From the NCBI GenBank assembly GCA_016717145.1, contig JADKGD010000006.1, positions 204,545 through 268,544 on the forward strand: DNA of 64,000 nucleotides, read 5' to 3'. The notes below the pieces were generated by a model, which ran no database searches, was not told the origin of the DNA, and worked only from the letters and a program-made list of their open reading frames with translations. Position numbers and translations under genes: made by a program. This document shows positions 18,609 through 28,699 of the stretch, piece by piece. Every line of letters begins with the position of its first letter. Within the stretch, counting starts at the first letter, position 1. The DNA comes from Saprospiraceae bacterium. GTDB taxonomy: Bacteria > Bacteroidota > Bacteroidia > Chitinophagales > Saprospiraceae.

Positions 18609-21600
18609 TTAATTTTTCCACAAAGCACCTACCCCTGCATCCCACAATACTTTGTTATAAGCCGGTATATCTGTATCAAGCATTGCTTTTGCCTGCTTCT
18701 GAAGATCATTCCACTCGGTGTTTAATTCCTTTAAACGATCTATAGACGGTTGGTTGATACTTGGAATATCACTTTCCGTTTGATTGATCAAAAACATATA
18801 GTTGGCAGTAAATTTATTAGCAAAATTTTCTACATCGTCATATGCTTTAGATTTTCTCTGTATCATCTTTTCATCCCACACTTTCATTCGTTCAGCCAAT
18901 AACTGACCTTGTTTTCCTAAAGTCTTAAATGTATCTCCATTAGGTAATACAGCCAGCATCTGTCTCAGTTGCTGCTGCTTATTATACATTGTATTGACCA
19001 TTCGATGCATGATATTGACTTCATTTTCCATGCCATACATCATCTCATGATATTGTTTGTAGGTTTTTTCATCCGTAGGATAAAGTGGGTTGGCAAGAAT
19101 CTCAATTTTTTGTGTCATGGTCTTTTCTCCTAATTTCAACAAGATGTTATAGTAACCGGGAGGCGCTTTGTGCCCCCTAAAACTACTCTCAATATACGCT
19201 TCCGGTACGCCTGACATTGTAGCATATCTGAGGTTCCACACAAATCTGTTGAGTCCCTTATTTTTTGACAATGTGGGATCTTCCGAAGGACCTCCGTCAT
19301 ATTTTACAAATGTAGAATCAGGTTTGGAACTAAATGCCCTTACCAAATTTCCTTGTACATCTCTGATTTCCATAGACACTTGCTCATCGGATTTTAATTC
19401 CGGCAGATTATAATAAATTACAGTACCTGTGGCAGGATTTACACCTCTCATAGGATGTGTACCATCAAACTCGACGTTAGTACCATCCAGTTCACTTGAA
19501 CCATTTACAAGTATGGTATTATCAGGTTGAAAAAGCGTAAATGTCATAGTGTCCTTTTTAAACTGCCGAATCAAAGATAGATCATCTAATATCCAAAATG
19601 AACGCCCCGAAGTAGCTGCAATAAGATTGCCATTATGTACCTTCAAATCTGTGATAGGTACAACTGGCAGGTTTAATTGAAAACCTGACCATTCTTTGCC
19701 TCCATCCCATGAAATATATAATCCGGTCTCTGTACCAGTAAAAAGCAAATCCTTTCTGACTTCATCTTCACGTACCACACGTGTAAATGCGCCTTGAGGA
19801 ATGCCAAAACTGATATTTGTCCAGGATTTTCCATAATCTGAAGTTTTATATAAGCCTGGAGTATGATCATTAAATTTATAACGGGTAGTCGCTATGTAAG
19901 CAACGGCAGGATTATGAGGGGAAACGTCAATGGCATTTATCAAACATTCTTTTAGCCCGGCAGGCGTGACATTTTGCCAGTTAAGTCCGCCATCTCTGGT
20001 TATGTGCACCAAGCCATCATCGCTGCCTGTCCAGATAACACCTTTTTCCGAGGGAGACTCCATGACATAACTAATCGTTCCATAATTCTCAGCGCCTACT
20101 GCTTCATTGGTGTAGGGGCCACCACCCTTTCCTTGTTTTTCTTTTTCATTACGGGTCAGGTCAGGCGACATTTCGGACCAGCTTTTTCCCATATCCGTTG
20201 TTCGCAATAAATATTGGGCTCCGTGATAATAAGTATTTGGTGTATGTTTTGACCAGATGATGGGCGCATTCCAGTTAAATCTATATTTCATATCTTTGGT
20301 CTCTCTGGCAAGATACTGGATGGGAGCTGCCATAATATTGGTCCCTGCTTTTGCTTTGGTATCAAGCACTTCAATTGTTCCCAGGTAACTTCCGCCCATA
20401 ACATATCTCGCATCATCAGGATTAAAAGCAAGAAAAGCACTTTCGCCACCTGCAGAATATGTCCAGCTTTCTTTCCCAATACCCGAACTACCAAGTTCGC
20501 GGCTGGAAATGACCACAGAAGAATTGTCCTGTTGACCACCATATATTCGATATGGAAAGGCATTATCTACATTTATTCTGTAGAATTGTGCCGTCGGCAT
20601 GTTGTTTTGTGTAGACCACGTTTTTCCATAATTTACACTAATACTGGAACCTCCGTCATCTGAAAGTATCATATTTTTAGGGTTGTTGGGATTGATCCAT
20701 AAATTGTGATAATCTCCATGTTGTCCTTGTATTTCCTGCCATGTTTTGCCACCGTCAATAGACCTCAATGCCGGAGCACTCAGGACGTAAATGACATTTT
20801 CATTTTGAGGATCTGTAAACAACTCTATGTAATACCATGCCCTTTGGATCAATCTATGATCATTGGTCACATGAGTCCAATTTTTACCTGCATTATTAGA
20901 AACAAACAGACCGCCCAGGTCTTTTTCAGAGTCACTTTCAATAAGCGCATATACTTTATCAGAATTTGAGCGGCATACAGAAATAGCCATCTTACCCAAT
21001 TCTTTGGGCAAGCCCGTATGTATTTTTTCCCATGTTGCCCCACCATCTGATGATTTATATAAGCCGCTGCCGGCACCACCGCTAATGACTTTCCAGGGAA
21101 GGCGACCATGTTCCCACATGGCTCCATACAAAACCTGTGGATTGTTCATATCCATCGACAACTCAGCACAACCCGTTTTTTCATCCACAAACAGCACCTT
21201 AGTCCAAGAAGTACCTCCATCCACAGATTTATAGATACCCCTTTCAGCTGAGGGTCCATACAAAGCCCCTTGTGCGGCCACAAAAACAATGTTTGGGTCT
21301 CTGGGATGAATAACGATACGCGAAATGTGTTGTGTTAAATCCAGACCCATTTTTTTCCATGTTTTTCCGGCATCAAATGATTTATATACGCCGTCACCGT
21401 GGTGTGTCATGACGCCACGTACTGCATGTTCGCCCATGCCGACAAAAACAATATTCGGTTCGCTTTCAGATACCGCAATAGCGCCAACTGAACCGGTTTT
21501 GAAGTAGCCGTGAGATATATTGGTCCAGGTATTACCTACATCATCCGTTTTCCAGACGCCACCACCGGTATTTCCCATATAATAGGTATTCATATCCCCC

Positions 21601-21803
21601 ACGACACCGGATGCCGCCACTGATCTGCCACCCCTGAATGGGCCGATACTTCGCCATTTTACAGGCTGAAACCAGGTATTCCAATCCGGGGCTTGCATGT
21701 TTTGAATTTGCGTAGACTTCGTAGGTGATTTATTGTCTTTTTGAGCATTTACTGCAACAAACAAACACATTATAATGGCTAATAAGTTGACTTTAAGCAT
21801 CAT
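18609..21803 (-). CDS. Secreted VPS10/BNR-repeat (sortilin-like) protein
   Basis: This protein of about 1064 residues is taken from the Met-Met pair at 21803 (MMLKVNLLAIIMCLFVAVNA signal peptide); an upstream in-frame ATG at 21845 would add 14 residues without a signal-peptide pattern. The body is a beta-propeller with many BNR/Asp-box units (DDVGNTWTNIS, SFDAGKTWKKMG, SVDGGTSWTKV, SSDGGATWEKI, TRDGGLNWQNV, TSDYGKSWTNIS). These resemble sialidase and VPS10 propellers, but no catalytic sialidase triad was identified. The C-terminal ~270 residues have an Ig-like strand region and a helical segment. It is probably extracellular or periplasmic; annotations vary between glycosyl hydrolase and VPS10 protein. 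TATGTTTG lies upstream (21843-21850, minus). Confidence 0.85.
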   Translation of the reverse strand: MMLKVNLLAIIMCLFVAVNAQKDNKSPTKSTQIQNMQAPDWNTWFQPVKWRSIGPFRGGRSVAASGVVGDMNTYYMGNTGGGVWKTDDVGNTWTNISHGYFKTGSVGAIAVSESEPNIVFVGMGEHAVRGVMTHHGDGVYKSFDAGKTWKKMGLDLTQHISRIVIHPRDPNIVFVAAQGALYGPSAERGIYKSVDGGTSWTKVLFVDEKTGCAELSMDMNNPQVLYGAMWEHGRLPWKVISGGAGSGLYKSSDGGATWEKIHTGLPKELGKMAISVCRSNSDKVYALIESDSEKDLGGLFVSNNAGKNWTHVTNDHRLIQRAWYYIELFTDPQNENVIYVLSAPALRSIDGGKTWQEIQGQHGDYHNLWINPNNPKNMILSDDGGSSISVNYGKTWSTQNNMPTAQFYRINVDNAFPYRIYGGQQDNSSVVISSRELGSSGIGKESWTYSAGGESAFLAFNPDDARYVMGGSYLGTIEVLDTKAKAGTNIMAAPIQYLARETKDMKYRFNWNAPIIWSKHTPNTYYHGAQYLLRTTDMGKSWSEMSPDLTRNEKEKQGKGGGPYTNEAVGAENYGTISYVMESPSEKGVIWTGSDDGLVHITRDGGLNWQNVTPAGLKECLINAIDVSPHNPAVAYIATTRYKFNDHTPGLYKTSDYGKSWTNISFGIPQGAFTRVVREDEVRKDLLFTGTETGLYISWDGGKEWSGFQLNLPVVPITDLKVHNGNLIAATSGRSFWILDDLSLIRQFKKDTMTFTLFQPDNTILVNGSSELDGTNVEFDGTHPMRGVNPATGTVIYYNLPELKSDEQVSMEIRDVQGNLVRAFSSKPDSTFVKYDGGPSEDPTLSKNKGLNRFVWNLRYATMSGVPEAYIESSFRGHKAPPGYYNILLKLGEKTMTQKIEILANPLYPTDEKTYKQYHEMMYGMENEVNIMHRMVNTMYNKQQQLRQMLAVLPNGDTFKTLGKQGQLLAERMKVWDEKMIQRKSKAYDDVENFANKFTANYMFLINQTESDIPSINQPSIDRLKELNTEWNDLQKQAKAMLDTDIPAYNKVLWDAGVGALWKN

Positions 21804-21928
21804 TGGATTGGTTAGAAGAATAGTTATAATAAAACAATGCCACAAACATAGACATTTAGAGGCAATTCGTAAAGTGAAGTTTTATTAAAACTTGTTGCAG
21901 GAAGGGATGTTTAGATAATAGTATTTAT

Positions 21929-21979
21929 GGCACAAGTTGCATTTATCTGGCCAGTAACGGACTGAAACTTGCGCTGGCA
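21929..21979 (+). repeat. Imperfect-palindrome repeat, copy 1
   Basis: The outer arms CACAAGTT and AACTTGCG enclose TTATCTGGCCAGTAA, centred on the perfect palindrome CTGGCCAG. Related copies occur at 22796-22846 and, reversed, at 23673-23723, with a shortened version at 22878-22900. Confidence 0.65.
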
Positions 21980-22013
21980 AAGGGTGATTTTCTTTATTAT
22001 CGTTCTCTTTCGA

Positions 22014-22484
22014 TTAATAAGAAGTTTGTTTAAGAATATGAGCCTCAGTAGGTTTAGCCCAAAAAGTTTGATATTTCACCCAGTGGTCTGTTCCCTTTGC
22101 TTCACCATACTCTTTATTCAATAAAGTCGGTATGTCATAATCTCCGTTAGTCACAACCGGGTCCATTATCCATACATAAGTCCATGTTTTATCTTCATTT
22201 TGATGTGCAGGTTCCAACCAACGAGTCGAATTAAGTTGCAATTTGTTCATCGGATTTTTAGAATTCTGCAGTGCAGGATAAAATATCTCCTTTATCCACT
22301 TCTCAAATTCAGACTTCGAGTCGTTTTTTATATATGAGACAATGATCCAAACTTCTTCTCCAATTTTGGCACGCATCTGCTCCTTTGATGGTGAGATGGA
22401 TTCCGATTTTGAATTTTTTGTTTCTTGTCCACAAGAAAAGAGAAAAATAGTAATAATAAGAACAAAAACTGATGTAAATTTCAT
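22014..22484 (-). CDS. Small lipoprotein of unknown function
   Basis: This 156-residue protein starts with MKFTSVFVLIITIFLFSCGQ. It has a hydrophobic stretch and a lipobox with Cys at residue 18, so it is expected to be lipid-anchored. The mature part contains EEVWIIVSYIKNDSKSEFEK, resembling dimeric alpha/beta-barrel (antibiotic-monooxygenase-like) openings, and many Trp residues (WTYVWIMDPVV, HWVKYQTFWAKP). No catalytic residues are assigned. It stands alone between repeat copies 1 and 2, so it may be accessory. Confidence 0.75.
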   Translation of the reverse strand: MKFTSVFVLIITIFLFSCGQETKNSKSESISPSKEQMRAKIGEEVWIIVSYIKNDSKSEFEKWIKEIFYPALQNSKNPMNKLQLNSTRWLEPAHQNEDKTWTYVWIMDPVVTNGDYDIPTLLNKEYGEAKGTDHWVKYQTFWAKPTEAHILKQTSY

Positions 22485-22795
22485 GATTGATTGATTTAAA
22501 ATTATTTATGATTTTTTTTAGTTTATCGAACTTGTCTATTTTATTAACAAAAATATATTTTCCTTTCGATTTTTCATAATTTTTTAATGCTTACTTTTAA
22601 CATACCCAGATTGTTGAAGTTTGCAACTGCAATGCTTTACATCTGGAATTTTCAATTCCTCTACTACCTACTTCTGAAAAAATGATAATATCTTCGATCT
22701 TTAAATTTAATTTTTAAAAACACATTTGGTTTTATTGATAGTTTATGATGAATTTCAAACCTGTCCGGCTCTTTAGACGGATTCGTAAAATATAG
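22485..22795 (+). other. Non-coding AT-rich stretch
   Basis: Apart from the probable promoter region of the lipoprotein gene, I see no gene, RNA or clear terminator here. Confidence 0.5.
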
Positions 22796-22846
22796 GATCG
22801 CAGTTGCATTTATCAGGCCTGATAACGGCCTGAAACTGCGACCATC
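22796..22846 (+). repeat. Imperfect-palindrome repeat, copy 2
   Basis: GATCGCAGTT and AACTGCGACC form the outer arms. Inside is a perfect 14-bp palindrome TATCAGGCCTGATA at 22811-22824. The layout is the same as in copy 1, with changed but still paired bases. Confidence 0.7.
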
Positions 22847-22877
22847 GGGGGACTTGTGTTTAGTTAATAGTAGTTAT

Positions 22878-22900
22878 GGCACAAGTTGCAAACTTGCGCC
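22878..22900 (+). repeat. Short hairpin derivative of the palindromic repeat
   Basis: GGCACAAGTT and AACTTGCGCC pair over 10 positions with one mismatch around a GCA loop. These are the outer arms of copy 1 without the inner palindrome. It lies just upstream of the antitoxin gene. Confidence 0.55.
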
Positions 22901-22962
22901 AGCAGGAGCTTGAAGCGTATTTGAACTTTTTTATACATGCAAGCGTTATTCATGTATTATTC

Positions 22963-23224
22963 ATGCAAAATACATTTATTTTGCCTACACTCCAGATTCG
23001 TGAGATGCCACAATCAATTTATGAAGACCTTGTCCTGTCAGCAAAAAAATCACGACGGAAGCTTGACACAGGAAGCGATAGTTTTGATAGAAAAGGGATT
23101 GGAGATTAATGACAACAAACTCAATAAAATAGAGTTGATGGAAAAAATAAGAACAATGCCAAAGTCAACTTTCAGGACAAAACAACAAATTGTCGATGCA
23201 ATACGAAGTGATCGAGATCGTTGA
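22963..23224 (+). CDS. Antitoxin of a type II pair (ribbon-helix-helix, FitA/VapB-like), frameshifted
   Basis: From the ATG at 22963 the frame gives MQNTFILPTLQIREMPQSIY followed by EDLVLSAKKS, the opening strand and helices of a ribbon-helix-helix DNA-binding antitoxin. It shifts between 23043 and 23060 (A7 run or CGGAAGC). The second frame gives SLTQEAIVLIEKGLEIN and then KIELMEKIRTMPKSTFRTK, ending at the TGA at 23222-23224. The restored product is about 86 residues. It directly precedes the PIN toxin, overlapping it by 4 bases. Such antitoxins bind and block the toxin and repress their own operon. If the frameshift is real the toxin would be unprotected, which favours a sequencing indel. 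Confidence 0.6.
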
Positions 23225-23601
23225 CAATAGTAATAGATACTAATATTATTGCCAATCACTTGCTCATTTGGGATGATCAATTTTATGCGATATTTGAGCA
23301 AAACGAATGGATATCGCCATCATTTTTGAAATCAGAATTTTGTCAAGTGTTGTGGAAGCAAAGAGAAGAATTCTCACTACACCAATTGATTTTGTGTTGG
23401 AATAGTGGCATAAATTTAATAGATCATTTTTATACCGAGCCATTTTATATTGAGTCCGCTTTAGAGATGGCAATCAAAAATAATCATGCTTACTATGATT
23501 GCGCATTTTTCGCATTAGCAACACTTACAAATAGCCCGATAATGACAGCCGACAAAAAAATGAAAGTGCTGGCTAAGAAATTGAACATCCAAATCATATA
23601 A
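23221..23601 (+). CDS. PIN-domain ribonuclease toxin (VapC-like)
   Basis: This 126-residue protein matches PIN-domain toxin length. The acidic metal-binding residues appear in order: VIDTNIIANH (Asp near the N terminus), LKSEFCQVL (Glu), YYDCAFFALA (Asp) and MTADKKM (Asp). VapC toxins cleave tRNA or rRNA to stop translation. The start is a TTG whose bases overlap the antitoxin stop (TTGA), a coupling common in toxin-antitoxin operons. The target RNA is unknown. Confidence 0.8.
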   Translation: MTIVIDTNIIANHLLIWDDQFYAIFEQNEWISPSFLKSEFCQVLWKQREEFSLHQLILCWNSGINLIDHFYTEPFYIESALEMAIKNNHAYYDCAFFALATLTNSPIMTADKKMKVLAKKLNIQII

Positions 23602-23672
23602 GGATTAAATGAAGTATCTTTTCGAAGATGTTACAAGTTCAAGAAAAAAAACCGACCACTCAAGCTCTCCCA

Positions 23673-23723
23673 TGCTGGAGCAAGCTTCAGTCCGATGCTG
23701 ACCTGATAAAAATCTTGCACCTC
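23673..23723 (-). repeat. Imperfect-palindrome repeat, diverged inverted copy
   Basis: Read in reverse it follows copy 1. GCAAGCTTCAGTCCG corresponds to GCAAGTTTCAGTCCG, followed by CTGACCTGATAAA corresponding to CTGGCCAGATAAA. It lies just downstream of the toxin gene, so the toxin-antitoxin pair is bracketed by members of this family. Confidence 0.55.
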
Positions 23724-23775
23724 CAAGGGAATCATTCCGATAATTAACATAATCATTACAACTTAATGCTGATGA

Positions 23776-26624
23776 TCAATGCAAAACAACCACTTTAGAT
23801 GACCATGCCGGCAACGTATTTAGTTTAAGTAAATATATACCATTTCCCAAATTATTTATATCAATTTGTTTTTTAGACCTATCATTAATTAAAAGCGTTT
23901 CCTGGACCAATTGGCCTTGCACGTTATAAAAAAGTATCTTGCTTCCTTCCTGAAGTAAGGTTGAAGACTCCAATTCAACATAAGAATTTGTCACGGTAGG
24001 AAAAACCTTAATCCCAAAGTTGTTAAAATCAGTATCAGAAGCATTCACTGTTCCATTTGAATACAATAGAACGCCATCGGGTAAATATTCTAAAGTAAAA
24101 TTAGAAGGCATTTCAACATTTGTAAACTTCCCTGTAAAACTACCGCTTGTCTGGATTATCTTCATACTACCATTGATCACTGTGCCATCCGGCACTATGA
24201 TTTTCAATAAATCTCCTGCCTTCATATTTCCGTTTACGATCAATTCATCAAACATTCCAACATCTTTTCCTAAAACTTCTATTTCTACAATTTTAAGAGA
24301 CTCCGCGTCATCTTCTATTACTAATCTACCAGGCGAACAACCTGGAGACACAGTACCTTCATTGGTAAATCCTGCGTTAAATGTGTAGGAGCCTTGTCCT
24401 GCAAATGTGCCGGAAGCGTTATTTATAAAAGGAACATTAAAGATAAGTTTTATAGGTTGATCACCACATATAGAAAATTTACCTTCATTGGTAAATGAAG
24501 TAAAGCCATCAATAATGACATCTTCGCCAGAATCAATGTTCCAACTACCGGCATTTTTAAAAAATCCTGTATTTATTTCTATGATTCCACCACTTAAAGT
24601 TATACTTCCGAGATTAGTAAATGGAGATGAAATGATAGGGCGTTTCACGTTTTCACGGATAGAAACAACTGCAGTTTCATTGATACGAATTGGAACATCC
24701 ATAGTCCCACCATACCAATTAAATAAATTTTTGATTCTGATATTTCCACTTCCCTCAATATCGGTGTCTTCGATCTCAAATGGTTTTGAAGGCTCAAACA
24801 ACGTATTGAGTCGAATCTCAGCATTTTTGAATGAATAGGTAAAAGCAGGATTTAAGGTAATGTTTGTCACCAACATCCCACCATTGACACTTATTTGACT
24901 TATGTTTTCAAGTATAGTCCCTGATTTAAAATTTGTTTTCCCATAAATAGTTTCCAATTCATTTAAGTTTTTAGTTACAGAACCAGTATTAAATGTGTGT
25001 TCTGTGTAACTATATTCCAACGATAATTTACTACCTGGCTGGCCAATAATTATTCCTTTTGTATCAGTTCACCTGAAATTGCAAGCGTGTCATTGATACC
25101 CATATTTATTGTTCCTACATTTTCTAACCTGATCGAAAATTGGGCCTTTTTTGTATTATAATTGAGTATACCTAAATTTTTAAACAGGGATATTTCAGAA
25201 TTATTACTATATCCGTACAATGCAAGAGCATCACCCTCAGTGTTTATGGTTCCAATATTTGTTAACCCGGGTATGCCTATGGAAAATCCTCCAAACTCAC
25301 GAAAATTGATAATACCATCATTGACTAAATCAGAAATACCCAGATTTTTTACATCTGCTATAGTAGTCGAACTAAATCTGACCTTTGTTGATCCGCCGAA
25401 ATATCCTGAGCCTATCACAAAATTGGGCGTATTAAATTGTATGGTCACATCTCCATCAATAGATCCTCCCTCCAGGTTGAAATTTCCAACAAAAGTTTGG
25501 TTTATATTGGTCTGTATATTTGCGCTCAATACATAGGTGGCTGCATGAGGTAAAGCAACGTCTAACAAAATAGATCCTCTTCCTAAGTTAAAATTACCTA
25601 TATTGGATAAATCGGCCCCTTGACTTATTTTTAAAATTGTTGGGTCCATTGTTTTAAGTGAAGAAACATTGACTAAAGAACCAGAATTAAACTCATTTCC
25701 TGTGCCAGAAGTAAACCCTGATAATTCTAATGATGAGCCCACGGGTGCTATAATTGATCCTGAATGATTGATTCCACCTAATTTTAGTTTAGTAGGGCCA
25801 TTAAGATTTATGAAACCTGAGTTAATCAAATTTACATTCAAATTTATACTATTTATAGTAGGAGATATATTGATAACACCAGAATTTATAAATTCATATC
25901 CTGAAAAAAACCCACCGTATGAGAAGGTTTGGTCAAGGGCATCTATATTAAAGGTACCTTCATTGTCAAATCCTCCCGAACCTACACTTAACTGCCCATT
26001 TTTCCAATTAACGATCCCTTTATTACTCAGCGTATGCAAATCCATAGCATAAACAGGACTATCTAGGTTTAAGGTCCCGGTTGTGTTTACTACAACATTA
26101 GCTCTAATCGCACCTTCTTTTTGGGTCAAGGTGCCATTGACGGTGACAGTATATGCACTGAAGCCATTTGATTTCAGTATCAAACTCCCATTAACCACCA
26201 GATCAGTATAAAAAACAATTTGGCTGGAATCTTCATTGACAAAATCATTGGTCATTAATCCAGTGGCATTTGGTCCTATGACCAGCTTCATTTGCCAAAA
26301 TAATGGAAATTTTGTATCCAGTCGTTCGGTAACGGTCATTACTCCAGGGCCGAAAATATACCCTAGTTTAGTTATGGTTAATGATTTGACAGTGATATCC
26401 CCTGAAGTAGATACGAAGGTAGATTGAGGGCAATTGATGAGTACGTCATCACCAATTCCGGGAACACCATTAGGTTGCCAGGATGAAGGATCTGACCAAT
26501 TTACGTTAGAGTTTGCTACACAATTGCACGTGTAGCTTGCTGCAAAAGAAAAGTGATGCATACTTAAAACAAAAAATAACACTTTTAATGTGTACCAAAT
26601 CTTTCTGACCAATAATTTTTTCAT
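23776..26624 (-). CDS. Secreted beta-helix-like T9SS cargo protein, single frameshift
   Basis: Two frames (25050-26624 and 23776-25020 plus upstream codons) form one ~949-residue protein. One extra A in the run at 25057-25060 joins ELIQK to GIIIGQPGSKLSLEYS. The N terminus has a hydrophobic signal segment (LFFVLSMHHFSFAA). CNCVANSNVNWSDPSSWQPN then opens a long region of short repeated strands rich in N-x-G-x-I/F (GIVNWKNGQLS, GFDNEGTFNID, FTNEGTVSPGCSPG), as in right-handed beta-helices or adhesin-like proteins. The C terminus is a T9SS type A sorting domain (IKVFPTVTNSYVELES ... NLGNGIYLLKL). It is probably secreted or cell-surface attached; the substrate is unknown. Confidence 0.75.
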
Positions 26625-26978
26625 GACATATAAATTTAAACAAATTCATTTTAAGGAGTGTAAAAAACTTTCAAATAGTTGCTTTACATCCTTTTATTAG
26701 CCTTTATATTTTTAACCTTGCGAAGGTCTTTGGCCATCGATCTATGTCACAAATATGGTTTTACATTGGCAGAGACTATTACGGCATTAAAAGAATTATT
26801 GATATAGAGAGATAAGAAAGACTAAGGAGTCTTAACCGTGATGTGTTTAGAATACACGATCATCTAAATATTAATATTTCGATATATATAATTAAAAAAT
26901 ATATAAAAAAAATCAAATATAATGTACAAGTGATTATTGATATTATATAATTTTGTGAGAAATATAACTGTAGAAATT
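26625..26978 (+). other. Non-coding region between divergent T9SS genes
   Basis: This AT-rich interval should hold promoters for both flanking secreted-protein genes. No octamer fully convincing as TAnnTTTG with proper spacing was found. A short open stretch near 26720-26810 resembles nothing I recognise. Confidence 0.4.
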
Positions 26979-28574
26979 ATGAAAGAATTATTTGTTTTTT
27001 TATGTTTTTGGTTGTCTCCTATTATTGGATTTTGTCAAATACCCGTTCTTGTAAAAGACCATAATGTTGGAGCTGGTGATTGCGGAAATATCTCACTTCA
27101 CGAAACTCGGCAAATAGGGGATGTTATTTACTATATAACAGAATACGGCGGCAGATCTTATCTTAATTGTCTTGACAAAGACGGAGTACGTGTACTTGAT
27201 ACTTTGTGCATAAGTAATTGTGGTTTCAATTTTATTCCGAAGACATTTGTATTTCAGGATCGACTCTACTATCAAAGAAAAGTTGATGATTTAAATTTTA
27301 CTTTGAAGAGTGTTCAAACCACTCAAAGTAGTATAAAAGAAGTCATGAGATTCAATGCCTCCATAAGGAAATTGTATGTTGATGGGAATAATACATTTTA
27401 TTTGTTTACCGCAAATTGGTCTAATGGTAAAGATGAATATTTCTCATTTAATGTTCAAAATCAATCACTCACAAAAATATTTAGTGGATTGACTAGTGAT
27501 CCACAAGACTATTTTGAATTAGACAATCAACTCAATTATGCTTATAAATCTGTTGATTCGTTGGTTCTATATAAGTTGACTCCAACAGGCATTCAAATCA
27601 ATAAAAAAATCAAAACACCAGCTGGCCTGGAATATAGCGATATGGAGATTCAAAATAATGATATTATCTTTTCATGCCAAAATCAAGCATCACAAAAGGC
27701 GTACTTATATAGATGGGATATAGGGAATAACACAATCAAAAAAGAACTTGAACACATGGTGATTGTACCATTAAGCAGACCCTACTTTAAAAAATTATCG
27801 GCTGATAGTTTGGTATATCACATCAATACAATAGGACATCTATTGATCCATAATAAGCCATTACTAGTTGATACTTTGACTCGATTTGCCCATGAGAATT
27901 TTGAGGGTTCTGAGCAGGAATGTTTTGATCAGAATGGGAATGATTTATTTTATCTGTCTATAGAAAAAACCGGGGAAATTAGCTGGACTGAACGTTTAAT
28001 CTCATATGATTTAACTTCAAATACGTATAAGGAAAACTTAGTAGAATATACAAATTTTTCATCGCTCATTAAACATAATAATAATTTGTTTTTTGCGGGT
28101 AATATATCTACAGGTGGCCTGGCAACCTTATATAGGTATAACTACAAAGACAAAGAACTCAAAACTATTTTTCATTTTGATAAAACATTTAGCTCAAAAG
28201 GAATTAGGCCCTTAGGTTTGATAGGAACTAAGTTATATTTTATAACTAAACTAGATCAAGCAATAGGTCAAGAGTTATACAGCATAGTGTCCGGCATTAA
28301 TACCGGCATTGACGAAACTACAACAAATACCATTAATTTATCAAATGTGCGCCTTGTCCAAAGAAATGGGCAATATATGATTTTAGATTATTCTACTTCT
28401 GACACTTATTTAATAAAAGTACGGCTATTGTCAATGGAAGGGAAAGAAATAGTCCAACTCAATACAGATGTGAATGAATTCTTTGAACTTAATATCGACA
28501 CAAAAGGAATATATTTACTACAAGTAACAAACCAAAAAAGTCAGCTGATTAAAACCTTCAAGATACAAAATTAA
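26979..28574 (+). CDS. Secreted protein with T9SS C-terminal sorting domain
   Basis: Starting at the ATG at 26979 gives a good signal peptide (MKELFVFLCFWLSPIIGFCQ); an in-frame ATG 42 bases upstream adds a non-signal extension. The mature 500-residue region has repeated WD/propeller-like strands (KLYVDGNNTFYLFTANWSNG, LYRWDIGNN, LFFAGNISTGG) and, near residue 440, GQELYSIVSG, reminiscent of ELWxxDGT-type repeats. The last ~80 residues form a type A sorting domain ending IKTFKIQN. No catalytic motif was identified. The structured repeat array begins about 125 bp downstream on the same strand. Confidence 0.75.
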   Translation: MKELFVFLCFWLSPIIGFCQIPVLVKDHNVGAGDCGNISLHETRQIGDVIYYITEYGGRSYLNCLDKDGVRVLDTLCISNCGFNFIPKTFVFQDRLYYQRKVDDLNFTLKSVQTTQSSIKEVMRFNASIRKLYVDGNNTFYLFTANWSNGKDEYFSFNVQNQSLTKIFSGLTSDPQDYFELDNQLNYAYKSVDSLVLYKLTPTGIQINKKIKTPAGLEYSDMEIQNNDIIFSCQNQASQKAYLYRWDIGNNTIKKELEHMVIVPLSRPYFKKLSADSLVYHINTIGHLLIHNKPLLVDTLTRFAHENFEGSEQECFDQNGNDLFYLSIEKTGEISWTERLISYDLTSNTYKENLVEYTNFSSLIKHNNNLFFAGNISTGGLATLYRYNYKDKELKTIFHFDKTFSSKGIRPLGLIGTKLYFITKLDQAIGQELYSIVSGINTGIDETTTNTINLSNVRLVQRNGQYMILDYSTSDTYLIKVRLLSMEGKEIVQLNTDVNEFFELNIDTKGIYLLQVTNQKSQLIKTFKIQN

Positions 28575-28699
28575 ATTACTCTTGATGCTAAAAATTCAAG
28601 AGGCGAAACTGGCAGCATTTTATTATTTATTTAGATATTAATTTGGTGGTATTAAACAATTCGGCAAAGGCTGGTAAACACTTTGGCTCTTAATATATT

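Noticed and set aside
26700..26815. Possible recombinase remnant upstream of the 27-kb T9SS gene
   Set aside because: A short open stretch loosely resembles helical recombinase text, but there are no catalytic residues and the length is too short to support a call.
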